21,393 bases of DNA from a virus. The translations under genes and the position numbers were made by a program. The notes under the pieces are model-generated. The model did not search any database. It was not told the origin of the DNA and saw only the letters and a list, made by a program, of their open reading frames with translations. Below, piece after piece: positions 1 through 7,515 of this stretch (positions are counted from its first letter, which is position 1; each line of letters begins with the position of its first letter). The stretch is from positions 1 to 21,393 of the IMG/VR virus record IMGVR_UViG_3300023179_000582. The stretch is one strand, 5' to 3'.

Positions 1-846
1 CTATCTCTCGAGGTCAGGCCAAAAAAATCTTTCGTCGAAAACCATTGGAGCGCGAAATGGTTCCCCGGTATACCGGTCTATTACTTCTACGTTAAAATCT
101 ACATCAGGTTGTATTTTACTAATAAAAGATCTAATAGCTCTACTATCTGCTGCTAATAAATCAGTATCAATATAATTTCTAATAAATACTAAATCTGTGT
201 TTCCATCCAAAGCTACAATCATGTGTTTTAAACGTAAAGTAAGTAGTCCTGGATCTTTACCTATTTTTTCGTATGATTTTACAATAGCATCTATTTCTTT
301 TTCTTCTTTTCCTGTAAGAAGTTTTATATGAGCTTCTTTTTTAGATTTTGGAAGAGTAAGTTTAAACAAATTACTATTTTTGTTTACTAAAACTGACTCA
401 TCTATTTTTTTGGGTTTTAACTCTCCTAAGTCAATAGTAGTATCTTGTGTATTACCTGAAGGAGTTGTGACTTGAATTACGTAATCTTCTCCGTAAGCCG
501 CAATTCTAGATGCAATCATAATTGCATTTTTGTCCCCAACTAGCAAATCGTCCCAATCAATCTCTGATACAAGCAAGTTTCTAAACATCCTTTCTATGGC
601 TGTTCCTTGCATAATATAATTTTGATTAGTTAAAATATCCTCATCTTTGGCGGTCATATACCTTAGTTCTACTTGACCTGTTGATAAGGGATTTTCTTTA
701 GGATAAAAAAGTCCTTTAGATGGCAAATCAACAATTAGTGTTGTTTGTTTAATTCCCTGAGGGACAGAAGGAATAACCGGAACTGGATTTTCCATGTTTT
801 CTTCGTCAGGACTTTGATTAAATGTAACTTCTCTGTCTGGTTTCAT
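1..846 (-). CDS. T4 gp26-like baseplate hub protein
   Basis: A 281-residue protein that I place in the T4 gp26-type baseplate family (Pfam T4_baseplate, recalled rather than searched). The family signature is visible: an N-terminal LPSKGLFYP (about residues 42-50), then VELRYMTAKDEDILTNQNYI (59-78), then a DDLLVGDKNAIMIASRIAAYG block (about 98-118). Family members help assemble the central hub of the baseplate. Many relatives carry a Cys-x-x-Cys after the 'YG-Y-V' segment; here that position reads VTTPSGNT, without cysteines. The C-terminus GEPFRAPMVFDERFFWP also fits relatives. The stop codon TAG is the first three bases of the window, so the gene is complete. It follows the tail-tube paralogues and probably opens the baseplate gene block beyond the window. 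Its leader is AT-rich with no Shine-Dalgarno sequence. Confidence 0.72.
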   Translation of the reverse strand: MKPDREVTFNQSPDEENMENPVPVIPSVPQGIKQTTLIVDLPSKGLFYPKENPLSTGQVELRYMTAKDEDILTNQNYIMQGTAIERMFRNLLVSEIDWDDLLVGDKNAIMIASRIAAYGEDYVIQVTTPSGNTQDTTIDLGELKPKKIDESVLVNKNSNLFKLTLPKSKKEAHIKLLTGKEEKEIDAIVKSYEKIGKDPGLLTLRLKHMIVALDGNTDLVFIRNYIDTDLLAADSRAIRSFISKIQPDVDFNVEVIDRYTGEPFRAPMVFDERFFWPDLER

Positions 847-871
847 ATTATTATTGTTTAATTATTTTAAT

Positions 872-1621
872 TTATGATTTCGGTAATAAACTTACAGATG
901 GTACTCTTGAAAAAGGGTTATTTTTTATTTCTTTAAAAGGACCCTCTCCTAAATTATATGGAATTACTTTTCTTTCATTAGCATCCTTTATTAATGCATA
1001 ATCATACATAATTGTTACAGTTATAGTAGATAGATTATCTTCTGACATATCTAAATCTCCCCATTTAACTGCGGAAACATAAGCACCATGTATTTCCCAT
1101 CTTTCTGATTGAACATTAGTTCTAGGCATCAATGTTTCAAGAATAAGGGTTTTTTTGTATTTTTCTAAAGCGTACTCTATTCCCTCTAAATAATTTGAAT
1201 GAGTATTCATTATCCATTCATAAACTAAAACAGAGGAATCATTTCTTACATCTTCTGAACTTGATAAAGAATCTACATAAGGATTTGTTGATGCTCTTGG
1301 AGAAAATCTGTGGTTGGCTACTGGGTCATATAAAACAATTTCTATAGGGTCCCAAGTCATTTTGCCTTTGAAATTCGTTTTTGTATTTATATATTGTAAT
1401 TCTATATTTTGATAACTAAATCCTGGCTTAGTTGCGGATTTAACTAAATAAGTAGGGATGAATATTCCTTGAACATCCAAATAAAGAACAAATCTATTTT
1501 TTAATTTTGGCTCAAAATAAGCAAAGGGCCTGTATTGAGTATACTCAGAAGCCCCAGTTGAATCTAAAGTTAAAGATATTTCTCTTTTTTTTTCTCTAAA
1601 TACAGGTGTAGATTTAGCCAT
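872..1621 (-). CDS. Tail-tube protein paralogue (gp19-type), third copy
   Basis: A 249-residue protein that aligns by eye with the two tail-tube proteins just upstream. Shared landmarks are FAYFEPKLKNRFVLYL near residue 33 (FEYFNPKQQMRYVLFL in gp19), IPTYLVKSATKP, a Y-I-N-T segment followed by KGKMTW (KGKSRW), LYDP, VKWGDLDMSEDNL and IMYDYA. It is the most divergent of the three, with an extra N-terminal arm of about 30 residues, an insertion near residues 105-130 and a longer C-terminus. T4 gp54 shares the gp19 fold and starts tube polymerisation on the baseplate, so a tube-initiator or tail-end role is possible. That is inference from fold kinship and from the position next to the baseplate gene. 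The start is supported by TATAAA five bases before the ATG. Confidence 0.75.
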   Translation of the reverse strand: MAKSTPVFREKKREISLTLDSTGASEYTQYRPFAYFEPKLKNRFVLYLDVQGIFIPTYLVKSATKPGFSYQNIELQYINTKTNFKGKMTWDPIEIVLYDPVANHRFSPRASTNPYVDSLSSSEDVRNDSSVLVYEWIMNTHSNYLEGIEYALEKYKKTLILETLMPRTNVQSERWEIHGAYVSAVKWGDLDMSEDNLSTITVTIMYDYALIKDANERKVIPYNLGEGPFKEIKNNPFSRVPSVSLLPKS

Positions 1622-1626
1622 TTTTC

Positions 1627-1639
1627 TTTATAATAAATA
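1627..1639 (-). promoter_or_regulatory. Candidate late promoter or start signal before third tube gene
   Basis: On the minus strand, TATTTAT (1639-1633) runs into TATAAA (1632-1627), which lies five bases before the ATG at 1621. Both elements recur before other genes in this window. The 50-base gap 1622-1671 holds nothing else that I recognise. Confidence 0.3.
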
Positions 1640-1671
1640 TGTCAAAAACGTAAAATTAGTATATAATTAAA

Positions 1672-2373
1672 CTAGTTTCTTCCGCCGCCGCCCCCTAGTA
1701 AGCCTCCTAATGCGCTAATACCGGCGTTCACTACTGTTTGAGCTGCTCCTTTTCCTATATTTATAGCAGCATCTTTTAATTGATTTCCTAAACTTGCCCC
1801 TCCTCCATCTAGTCCGGGTCCTTCTACATCTGGAAGTTTTATTTTACTTCCTCTAACCATAGCATAATCATACACAATTGTACCTTCCATTAGAACTAAA
1901 TCATCGCTAGACATATCAAATTCCCCCCATTTTACTGAATCAAAAAACGCACCTACTAATATAAAAGAATCGACGACATCACCATGAGGGGAAAGAGATC
2001 TTAAATATAATGTTCTTTTATATTCGTGTATAAACCCATCCTCTCCCGGAGTTAATAAATTGAATGATGTGCCTGTAGTTCCTGAATTATGATGATAATT
2101 ATTTATGTAGTCATGAAGCATTTTAGCTCCATTATCCTCTATAGGATCATAGAATCTAATAGTAATAGGTTGCCACCTAGATTTTCCTTTTACATGAAAT
2201 TCAGTATTTATATAATCTACTGTAATGTGATTATTTTCTAAAGTAGGCCTTTCCGCTGATTTTATAGCGTATGTAGGGAAGAAGGGACCAAATGGATCAG
2301 CTTGCATATATAACTCAAAACGCATCTGCTGTTTTGGGTTAAAATATTTGAAAGGTTTATGTGTAAATCCCAT
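1672..2373 (-). CDS. Tail-tube protein paralogue (gp19-type) with Gly-rich tail
   Basis: The gp19-type tail-tube fold is clear: KPFKYFNPKQQMR, PTYAIKSAERP, VDYINTEFHVKGKSRWQ, a YDPIEDNGAK segment, LLTPGEDGFIHEYKRTL, VKWGEFDMSSDDL and YDYAMV all match the neighbouring gp19 closely. After the tube domain comes a tail of roughly 45 residues rich in Gly and Ala, ending GLLGGGGGRN, which gp19 lacks. I start the protein at the ATG at 2373 (MGFTHKPF, 233 residues), not at the ATG at 2400. The 2373 start aligns with the start of gp19 (MAFEYKPF) and has TATAAA six bases upstream, whereas the longer reading begins inside a perfect hairpin. The Gly/Ala-rich tail could line the tube, contact tape measure or membrane, or mark a special ring; nothing in the sequence decides which. 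Confidence 0.85.
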   Translation of the reverse strand: MGFTHKPFKYFNPKQQMRFELYMQADPFGPFFPTYAIKSAERPTLENNHITVDYINTEFHVKGKSRWQPITIRFYDPIEDNGAKMLHDYINNYHHNSGTTGTSFNLLTPGEDGFIHEYKRTLYLRSLSPHGDVVDSFILVGAFFDSVKWGEFDMSSDDLVLMEGTIVYDYAMVRGSKIKLPDVEGPGLDGGGASLGNQLKDAAINIGKGAAQTVVNAGISALGGLLGGGGGRN

Positions 2374-2379
2374 ACATGT

Positions 2380-2385
2380 TTTATA
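2380..2385 (-). promoter_or_regulatory. TATAAA six bases before the second tube gene
   Basis: Minus-strand TATAAA with a six-base spacer to the ATG at 2373. It begins three bases after the hairpin at 2389-2414, leaving no room for a conventional promoter plus leader between them. It is either a start-site signal or a promoter giving a nearly leaderless transcript. Confidence 0.3.
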
Positions 2386-2388
2386 ATA

Positions 2389-2414
2389 ACAGAGGTGCAT
2401 GAGTGCACCTCTGT
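2389..2414 (-). terminator. Perfect hairpin between gp19 and its paralogue
   Basis: An 11-base-pair perfect inverted repeat (ACAGAGGTGCA paired with TGCACCTCTGT) around a four-base loop, 15 bases after the gp19 stop codon. It is one of the few GC-containing strong stems in this AT-rich window. In the minus direction it is followed by TATTATAAAA rather than a clean U-run, so it may be a weak terminator, an RNA-stabilising 3' end for the abundant tube message, or a processing site. Confidence 0.6.
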
Positions 2415-2429
2415 CAATTTTTAATATAT

Positions 2430-3002
2430 TTATGCATCTACCTTTCCGGTAGTAACAACTTTGTTTTTAGTGGGATCCATCACTGCATAATCATAAGTGA
2501 TTGTTAAATCCAACATATTTAAATCATCAGATGATAAGTCCATGTTACCCCATTTAGCATCTGCGACAAAAGAGCCGTACAGAGTAAAAGTATCAGCTAC
2601 GTCACCATGAGGAGTAAGTGCTTGAAATGTAAGCGTTCTCTTATATTCATGGATGAAACCATCTTCACCTGGAGTTAAAAGACCCGGAGTTCTCCCTGCC
2701 GGTGATTGATTTAATCCTGAATTATGGTGGAAAAGACTTATCCAATCATGAAGTAATTTTGCTCCATTAGCTTCAATAGGATCATAGAGTGTCACTGCTA
2801 TATCTTGCCATCTAGATTTTCCTTTTACCTTAAATTCTGTATTTACATAGTCTACAGTTACTGGGTTTTGGTCTATAGAGGGTCTGTCTGCTGTTTTAAC
2901 CATATAAGTAGGAATAGGTACTCCGACGTTAGTCAGGAAGAGTACGTATCTCATCTGCTGCTTAGGGTTAAAATATTCAAATGGTTTATATTCAAATGCC
3001 AT
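2430..3002 (-). CDS. 19: Tail tube protein
   Basis: A 190-residue protein, close to the length of T4 gp19 (163 residues), lying directly after the sheath gene as in T4. Conserved tube-protein features include FEYFNPKQQMRYVLFL (about 6-21), PTYMVKTADRP, KVKGKSRWQDIAVTLYDP, GFIHEYKRTL, AKWGNMDLSSDDLN and ITYDYAVM. It polymerises into the inner tube through which DNA passes and around which the sheath contracts. I take this copy as the main tube subunit because it is the most compact and is adjacent to gp18; the two following genes are its paralogues. The leader is A-rich (a run of eight A about 20 to 10 bases before the ATG) with no Shine-Dalgarno sequence. Confidence 0.88.
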   Translation of the reverse strand: MAFEYKPFEYFNPKQQMRYVLFLTNVGVPIPTYMVKTADRPSIDQNPVTVDYVNTEFKVKGKSRWQDIAVTLYDPIEANGAKLLHDWISLFHHNSGLNQSPAGRTPGLLTPGEDGFIHEYKRTLTFQALTPHGDVADTFTLYGSFVADAKWGNMDLSSDDLNMLDLTITYDYAVMDPTKNKVVTTGKVDA

Positions 3003-3021
3003 TTTATGTTATTTTTTTTGT

Positions 3022-4884
3022 TTATTCTGTATCACCAGGGAAAGAAGCTCCCGTAGGTAACACAAAGAAATCTAAGATTATGAATTCCGCAGTTCTAGTC
3101 GGTTTTAAATAAATAGCACCTCTTAGCTCATTTCTGTCAACTACGTCAGGAGTATTATTAGATTCATCCATAATTACTCTAAAGTCGAAAAGACCCTGAT
3201 TTCTTCTAACACTTTCTAAATAAGGTTCTACAATACTTAAGAATCTAAGTCTTGTCTCTTTAGTATTTTGCTCAAATACTAAATATCTAGAAGAAGACGC
3301 AATAAATTTTTTGGCTGCTATTAACAATCTTCTAACATTTACTCTATCTAAAGCAGACCTTTTCTTTTGAAGTGTCTTTTGACCCCAAACGACTACTCCT
3401 TCTCTTGGATAAGTAGCTATAGGATTGATGTTATAAGTGTATAGTTTGTCTCTGTCGCCTAAAGTTAATTTTCTCTCTGCCTGTAGAGCTACGTCAATAG
3501 CACCTCTATTTAAACCTGCTGGTGCGTACCATGGAAATTGAACATAGTCGTTGAATGCAATTACTCCAGATACCACAGTAGACGGTGGAACCCATACGTT
3601 TCTACCTAAATCAGCATCTGCGATTTGAACCCACGGATAATAATAAGCTGCATAAGAAGTATTTCTAGCTAGTGCTGCATTTATGGCTTGTCCAATAGTG
3701 TCACCGTATCTAGTAGGATCAACTACCATAAAAACATCACCTCTATTTTCTATCATCGCTATTGCCTTCGTGATTATTTCCCCGTGCTGCTCTCCTACAC
3801 CATCTATAATTCCTGGCATAAGTAACATATTGATATCGTATTCATCAGCATTAGCTAAGATATCAATTGCGTCTAAATATGCAGTAGACCCGGATGCACC
3901 TCCTGCTAAATCATCTAAATTAAATCCTTGGCTATTTTGTCCGGTAATTTTATCAAAAAATAATCTAGGGTGTTTTACATATCCATCTGATCCTCCTGAA
4001 AAAGTACCTGAAACAGCGGCTGGTAAACTACTAGAGAAAGCAGGGACTCTTATCTGACCATTTTCGTTTAAATAGTTGTAGTTTTCTTTAAATACCTCAA
4101 CTCTAATGTATCTTGAACGATTAGGAAATGAACCGCTTAATTGTAAGAAAGGAACTCCATCGGAATCATATCTAAGAGTATACATCTGATCTCCGATTAC
4201 TCTTCCTATATAGTTAGTATCATTAGGATCTAGAGTTAAATCATTATATTGCTCTACAATTACTTTTCTGTTATGTCTGTCGTCCCCTCTTCTAATATAT
4301 AAATCAAAGGTACCTAAATCTGTGTTTACGTCTCTAATTTCCCATCTCAAGTTTTCTCTGTTACCAATATTAAGTACGCCTCCTGTTTTATCATCTGCCG
4401 GACTTCCTATTCCGTTATTAGAAGCTATTGAAGTTAACGCGCTATTGCCAAAGTTTCCAGGAGAGACTAAGGTGATTTTAAAAGTTTGATTTGCTGATGT
4501 AAAATAAGAGCCTGTTAAATTTGTTTTTATTCCGGCAGGAGCTGCTGCATAAGCTCCTCTTGAAACTACATTTGAACTAGCGTATTTATAGTCTCCTGCT
4601 AAAACTCGAACAACAGTAAGATTTTCAGCATATCGCAAATATTCTTGTGCAACGTAATCTGTTAGGAATTTGTATTGCCTTTCGGAGGTGCCAGAACCTG
4701 AACTAAAAGGTCCGCCAAAAGCTCGTAAGTACTCTTCGTAAGAAGAAATTGTGGTAGGGACGAATGCAGGGCCTTTTAACGTAGGACCAACAACCGCCGC
4801 TCCGATGGCTTGTATTTCTAAGGGGAGAAAACTCAGGTCTTTTTCTCTTGTAAATACGCCAGGACTGACTATTCTTTCTGCCAT
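3022..4884 (-). CDS. 18: Contractile tail sheath protein
   Basis: A 620-residue protein near the length of T4 gp18 (659). The N-terminus, ERIVSPGVFTREKDLSFLP, followed by GAAVVGPTLKGPAFVPT and SYEEYLRAFGG, is the classic sheath start. The C-terminal part carries the conserved core: NPIATYPREGVVVWGQKTL, a RLLIAAKKFIASSSRYLVFE segment, and a final IYLKPTRTAEFIILDFFVLP. The C-terminal domain forms the inner sheath layer and contracts around the tube during infection; the variable middle (about residues 100-330) is surface-exposed in relatives. It sits between the tail-completion gene gp15 and the tube gene gp19. A 101-base leader (4885-4985) contains a two-step hairpin. I see no frameshift or truncation. 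Confidence 0.95.
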   Translation of the reverse strand: MAERIVSPGVFTREKDLSFLPLEIQAIGAAVVGPTLKGPAFVPTTISSYEEYLRAFGGPFSSGSGTSERQYKFLTDYVAQEYLRYAENLTVVRVLAGDYKYASSNVVSRGAYAAAPAGIKTNLTGSYFTSANQTFKITLVSPGNFGNSALTSIASNNGIGSPADDKTGGVLNIGNRENLRWEIRDVNTDLGTFDLYIRRGDDRHNRKVIVEQYNDLTLDPNDTNYIGRVIGDQMYTLRYDSDGVPFLQLSGSFPNRSRYIRVEVFKENYNYLNENGQIRVPAFSSSLPAAVSGTFSGGSDGYVKHPRLFFDKITGQNSQGFNLDDLAGGASGSTAYLDAIDILANADEYDINMLLMPGIIDGVGEQHGEIITKAIAMIENRGDVFMVVDPTRYGDTIGQAINAALARNTSYAAYYYPWVQIADADLGRNVWVPPSTVVSGVIAFNDYVQFPWYAPAGLNRGAIDVALQAERKLTLGDRDKLYTYNINPIATYPREGVVVWGQKTLQKKRSALDRVNVRRLLIAAKKFIASSSRYLVFEQNTKETRLRFLSIVEPYLESVRRNQGLFDFRVIMDESNNTPDVVDRNELRGAIYLKPTRTAEFIILDFFVLPTGASFPGDTE

Positions 4885-4908
4885 TTTTTTGTTTTTGTCA
4901 ATTAATTA

Positions 4909-4950
4909 TTATATCAAGAATTATTAATTAATTCTCATTTGATATAAATA
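4909..4950 (-). promoter_or_regulatory. Two-step hairpin and NATAAATA/TATTTAT element before gp18
   Basis: Arms TTATATCAA (4909-4917) and TTGATATAA (4939-4947) pair over nine bases. Inside them GAATTA (4918-4923) pairs with TAATTC (4929-4934), leaving a four-base bulge and a five-base loop. The element TATTTAT on the minus strand (4950-4944), equal to TATAAATA on the plus strand (4943-4950), overlaps the stem. The structure lies in the gp18 leader. No U-run follows, so an intrinsic terminator is unlikely. The rest of the gap 4885-4985 is plain AT-rich DNA. Confidence 0.35.
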
Positions 4951-4985
4951 TGTTTTAAAAATCTCAAACAATTAAAAAAATAAAA

Positions 4986-5762
4986 TTAGAATAATCTTTC
5001 TCTCATATTTACTTTCTTTATGGAAAATGCTTTTTGAATTGATGATTTTCTTTCTACATAAGCAGGCATAAGAGTCGCAAGAACTCTAAGTTTAGTAGAT
5101 GCTTTTACAATTCTTTCTTGTTTTGATATGTTAACGGTAGAGAAATAAAAGTCCTCTACATTAGTTACAAATTGATAATCATTTCCCCATACAAAATTAT
5201 TTACAGGTATTATTTGTTCAACTACTTTATTCAATTGTTCATTAAAATCAGTCCAAATAATTAAATCATAATAGACATAATAATATTCAGGTATAAGTAT
5301 TGTATATATTTCAGCTTTTGGTAATTCTAAATCTAATCTATTTGACAGGGCATGTCTGTCATTTGTTTGAGTATATCCTAACGAATGATATACTCTACTA
5401 GATACTCTATTGTTTACATCAAGTTTAGCAAAGTCTTTATACTCCTCCATTCTTGTTCTAGAAAGAGTCATTACAGGGCAAAGTAATTTGTTTTTTTCGT
5501 CTCTCATAAAACCATTTGATTGGATTTGAGACCATATTTCTCCGCTTGCATACATTACAGGGACATCAATCATTCTATCCCTGTCTTGTACTTCAGGTTT
5601 TATGGAATTTCTAAGATAGTGTAAAATAGCATAATCCACGTCATATATAGTAATTTCAGGGACTTTAATGTAATCATTGTCTTCTCTAATTTGCTCCGCT
5701 CTATTTACTTGATTCCTATATAGTTGATTATATACGGTAGGATTTATCGTAGATTTAGCCAT
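4986..5762 (-). CDS. 15: gp15-like tail completion / sheath terminator protein
   Basis: A 258-residue protein (T4 gp15 has 272). The middle resembles gp15: a VPVMYASGEIWSQIQ segment (T4 has VPITYASKEHF), a stretch describing a strand-rich core (YTILIPEYYYVYYDLIIWTD), then QLNKVVEQIIPVNN (T4 has MFQIVEQILP). In T4, gp15 forms the hexameric ring that caps the tail and joins it to the gp13/gp14 neck. The place between the gp14-like gene and the sheath gene matches that role; in T4 the order is also 13-14-15. The start overlaps nothing: the previous stop ends one base before this ATG, so translation is probably coupled. Confidence 0.75.
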   Translation of the reverse strand: MAKSTINPTVYNQLYRNQVNRAEQIREDNDYIKVPEITIYDVDYAILHYLRNSIKPEVQDRDRMIDVPVMYASGEIWSQIQSNGFMRDEKNKLLCPVMTLSRTRMEEYKDFAKLDVNNRVSSRVYHSLGYTQTNDRHALSNRLDLELPKAEIYTILIPEYYYVYYDLIIWTDFNEQLNKVVEQIIPVNNFVWGNDYQFVTNVEDFYFSTVNISKQERIVKASTKLRVLATLMPAYVERKSSIQKAFSIKKVNMRERLF

Positions 5763-5763
5763 T

Positions 5764-6300
5764 TTAATATTTATTTAGTTCATCATACGCATCATTAATA
5801 CCAGACCTATAATCTGTTGTAGTAAGATTTGTTTTTCTGCTAAGATGTGCTTCGGCTATGACTGATATATTATAACCAAATTCCGATTCTTCTCCTAAAA
5901 CGTGCGGTATATAAGTTTCGGGATTTCTACCAAACCAGGCGTTATCAGAAAATACATTGTTTAACTCATAAAAATCCATATCGAAAAAAACATAATCTCC
6001 CGGTTCTATAACTAAATTCCTCTCTATTAAATCATCTCTTAAAAAATAAAAAGTAGCATTTCTTTCAAAATCCAAACCAAAATCGGTATCTATAGTTTCT
6101 TTTACTCCTCTTTTTACTATACAATTAAGTCTAGTAGAATTATAATATACTTTATTGGGGGCTTCTCTATATATGTTTTCTTTGGTATCTTCTCTTGATA
6201 ATTTATAAAGTTCTATTTCTAAGGCAATTACTTTATTGACTCTTTCTTTATTTATGCTCCTAACTAATGATGCGTCTCTACCACTTCCAAATAGTGCCAT
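5764..6300 (-). CDS. 14: gp14-like neck protein
   Basis: A 178-residue protein. Features that suggest T4 gp14 are the segment VIEPGDYVFFDMDFYELNNV (about 106-125), equivalent to the gp14 'EGDLVYF...LFEI' stretch, and the following strand about the neck interface. In T4, gp13 and gp14 form the neck that closes the filled head and binds the tail. The call rests on weak motif similarity plus order (13-14-15). Its ATG overlaps the stop of the upstream gene as TAATG (6302-6298), so the two proteins are translationally coupled, as expected for partners made in a fixed ratio. Confidence 0.6.
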   Translation of the reverse strand: MALFGSGRDASLVRSINKERVNKVIALEIELYKLSREDTKENIYREAPNKVYYNSTRLNCIVKRGVKETIDTDFGLDFERNATFYFLRDDLIERNLVIEPGDYVFFDMDFYELNNVFSDNAWFGRNPETYIPHVLGEESEFGYNISVIAEAHLSRKTNLTTTDYRSGINDAYDELNKY

Positions 6301-7460
6301 TATCCTATGTATATTTTAAGAGGAATTACAGATAAGAATTTTTCGTGAGCTTCCGATTCAGCCATTTTTCTTTCTAGTTGAGATTGTCGACTAAATTGAT
6401 CTAATTCTATTCTAAGTACATCAATTAGCCTTTGTTTCTCTTCATTTACCGAATACATTAAATCTTCTGTATTTAGGGTAATCTCATCTTCTAATCCGGG
6501 TAATGTCTTATACTTTCCTCTAACGTAAGCTAACATTTCTTTAGATAAAACTAGAGTATATTTTTTTATCCATTGCTTACCTATATCATTTATGCTAGAA
6601 TAAGGTAAGGTAAAATAAGGTATTGTAGCGTGACTATTAATTTTACCTTTTCCTCCTCTATTTGCATTTTTATACTCGGAATCTAAAGTATACTCAAACC
6701 AAATCTTATATTCTTTTGCAGGAGTAGGAAATATACGAATTCTATTGTTTATAATTTCAAAACCGTATGCAGATTTTCTTATTTGGTCATTAAATTCTAT
6801 GGCCTGCATCCTAAGAATATCGTGATGTAAAGGCATCAATAAGAAATTAACTCCAGGGCTATAATTACCAAATCCAAACTGGTCTAGTAAGTTTTGAGTA
6901 CCTAAACCTGTTCCTACAAACGGGTCAAAATATTTTACAATAGCAGGCGGAGCATTGTGGAACATTTTTCTTATTACGAACTTGTCTGTAGCAGGATTGC
7001 CGGACTCTAATGAAACTCTAGTAGGGTCTAGTAAGCTATATACTTGTTTTCCTTCTTTTACTAGTATAGAGCCTGTATAAAATGTAGTTCTACCTCCTAC
7101 TCCCACTTCCGTACCATATTCAGCGGATATTTCTAAAATACCTGCTATTGAATTTGTTACTAGTTCTTTTTCTAATCTAAGGGAACCCGTATTGAATCCC
7201 ATTAATCCTAATATATTGTCTTTTGCGGAGTGAGCATTGACTTGATTGCTATACTCCGAAATAGCCTCTTCGAAAGCAGTGTAAAAATTTATATCTTGTA
7301 ATTCTATATCAGTTAAAGGATATCCAAGTCTTCTTGCGCACCATACGGCTACTTTGGGCGCGTCATTTTGAAAATTAATATCTTTATCGAAAATACCAAA
7401 AGGAGTAGATCCAGATACTGCACTACCGCTTCCAGGCCAAATAGGTATATGAACTGCCAT
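6300..7460 (-). CDS. Putative neck protein (gp13 position)
   Basis: A 386-residue protein that I do not recognise from a strict motif. It begins with HIPIWPGSGSAVSGSTPFG, followed by APKVAVWCARRLGYPLTDIE (about 34-53), then AFEEAISEYSNQVN. It then alternates strands and helices and has a charged helix at the end (residues about 335-375, QRLIDVLRIELDQFSRQSQL and on). Proteins with this opening are familiar to me from uncultured marine T4-like phages, without experimental function. Position immediately before gp14- and gp15-like genes makes it the counterpart of T4 gp13 (309 residues), the head-closing neck protein. The ATG has TGTAAA six bases upstream. The preceding 55-base gap (7461-7515) separates it from the modification enzyme. 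Confidence 0.5.
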   Translation of the reverse strand: MAVHIPIWPGSGSAVSGSTPFGIFDKDINFQNDAPKVAVWCARRLGYPLTDIELQDINFYTAFEEAISEYSNQVNAHSAKDNILGLMGFNTGSLRLEKELVTNSIAGILEISAEYGTEVGVGGRTTFYTGSILVKEGKQVYSLLDPTRVSLESGNPATDKFVIRKMFHNAPPAIVKYFDPFVGTGLGTQNLLDQFGFGNYSPGVNFLLMPLHHDILRMQAIEFNDQIRKSAYGFEIINNRIRIFPTPAKEYKIWFEYTLDSEYKNANRGGKGKINSHATIPYFTLPYSSINDIGKQWIKKYTLVLSKEMLAYVRGKYKTLPGLEDEITLNTEDLMYSVNEEKQRLIDVLRIELDQFSRQSQLERKMAESEAHEKFLSVIPLKIYIG

Positions 7461-7466
7461 CTGTGT

Positions 7467-7479
7467 TTTACAATAAATA
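7467..7479 (-). promoter_or_regulatory. Candidate late promoter or start signal before neck genes
   Basis: Minus-strand TATTTAT (7479-7473) followed by TGTAAA (7472-7467), six bases before the ATG at 7460. The arrangement is almost the same as before the third tube gene (1639-1627). Confidence 0.3.
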
Positions 7480-7515
7480 GTCTAGTGGAATTATTTTATT
7501 TAAGTTTGGCAATAC

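Noticed and set aside
3683-4057. Plus-strand open frame of 124 codons opposite gp18
   Set aside because: It lies wholly antisense to a firm sheath gene, has no recognisable domain, and no other plus-strand gene exists in the window.
4943-4950. Exact TATAAATA on the plus strand as a T4-style late promoter
   Set aside because: It faces away from all genes; reported only as part of the wrong-way motif pattern, not as a working promoter for gp18.
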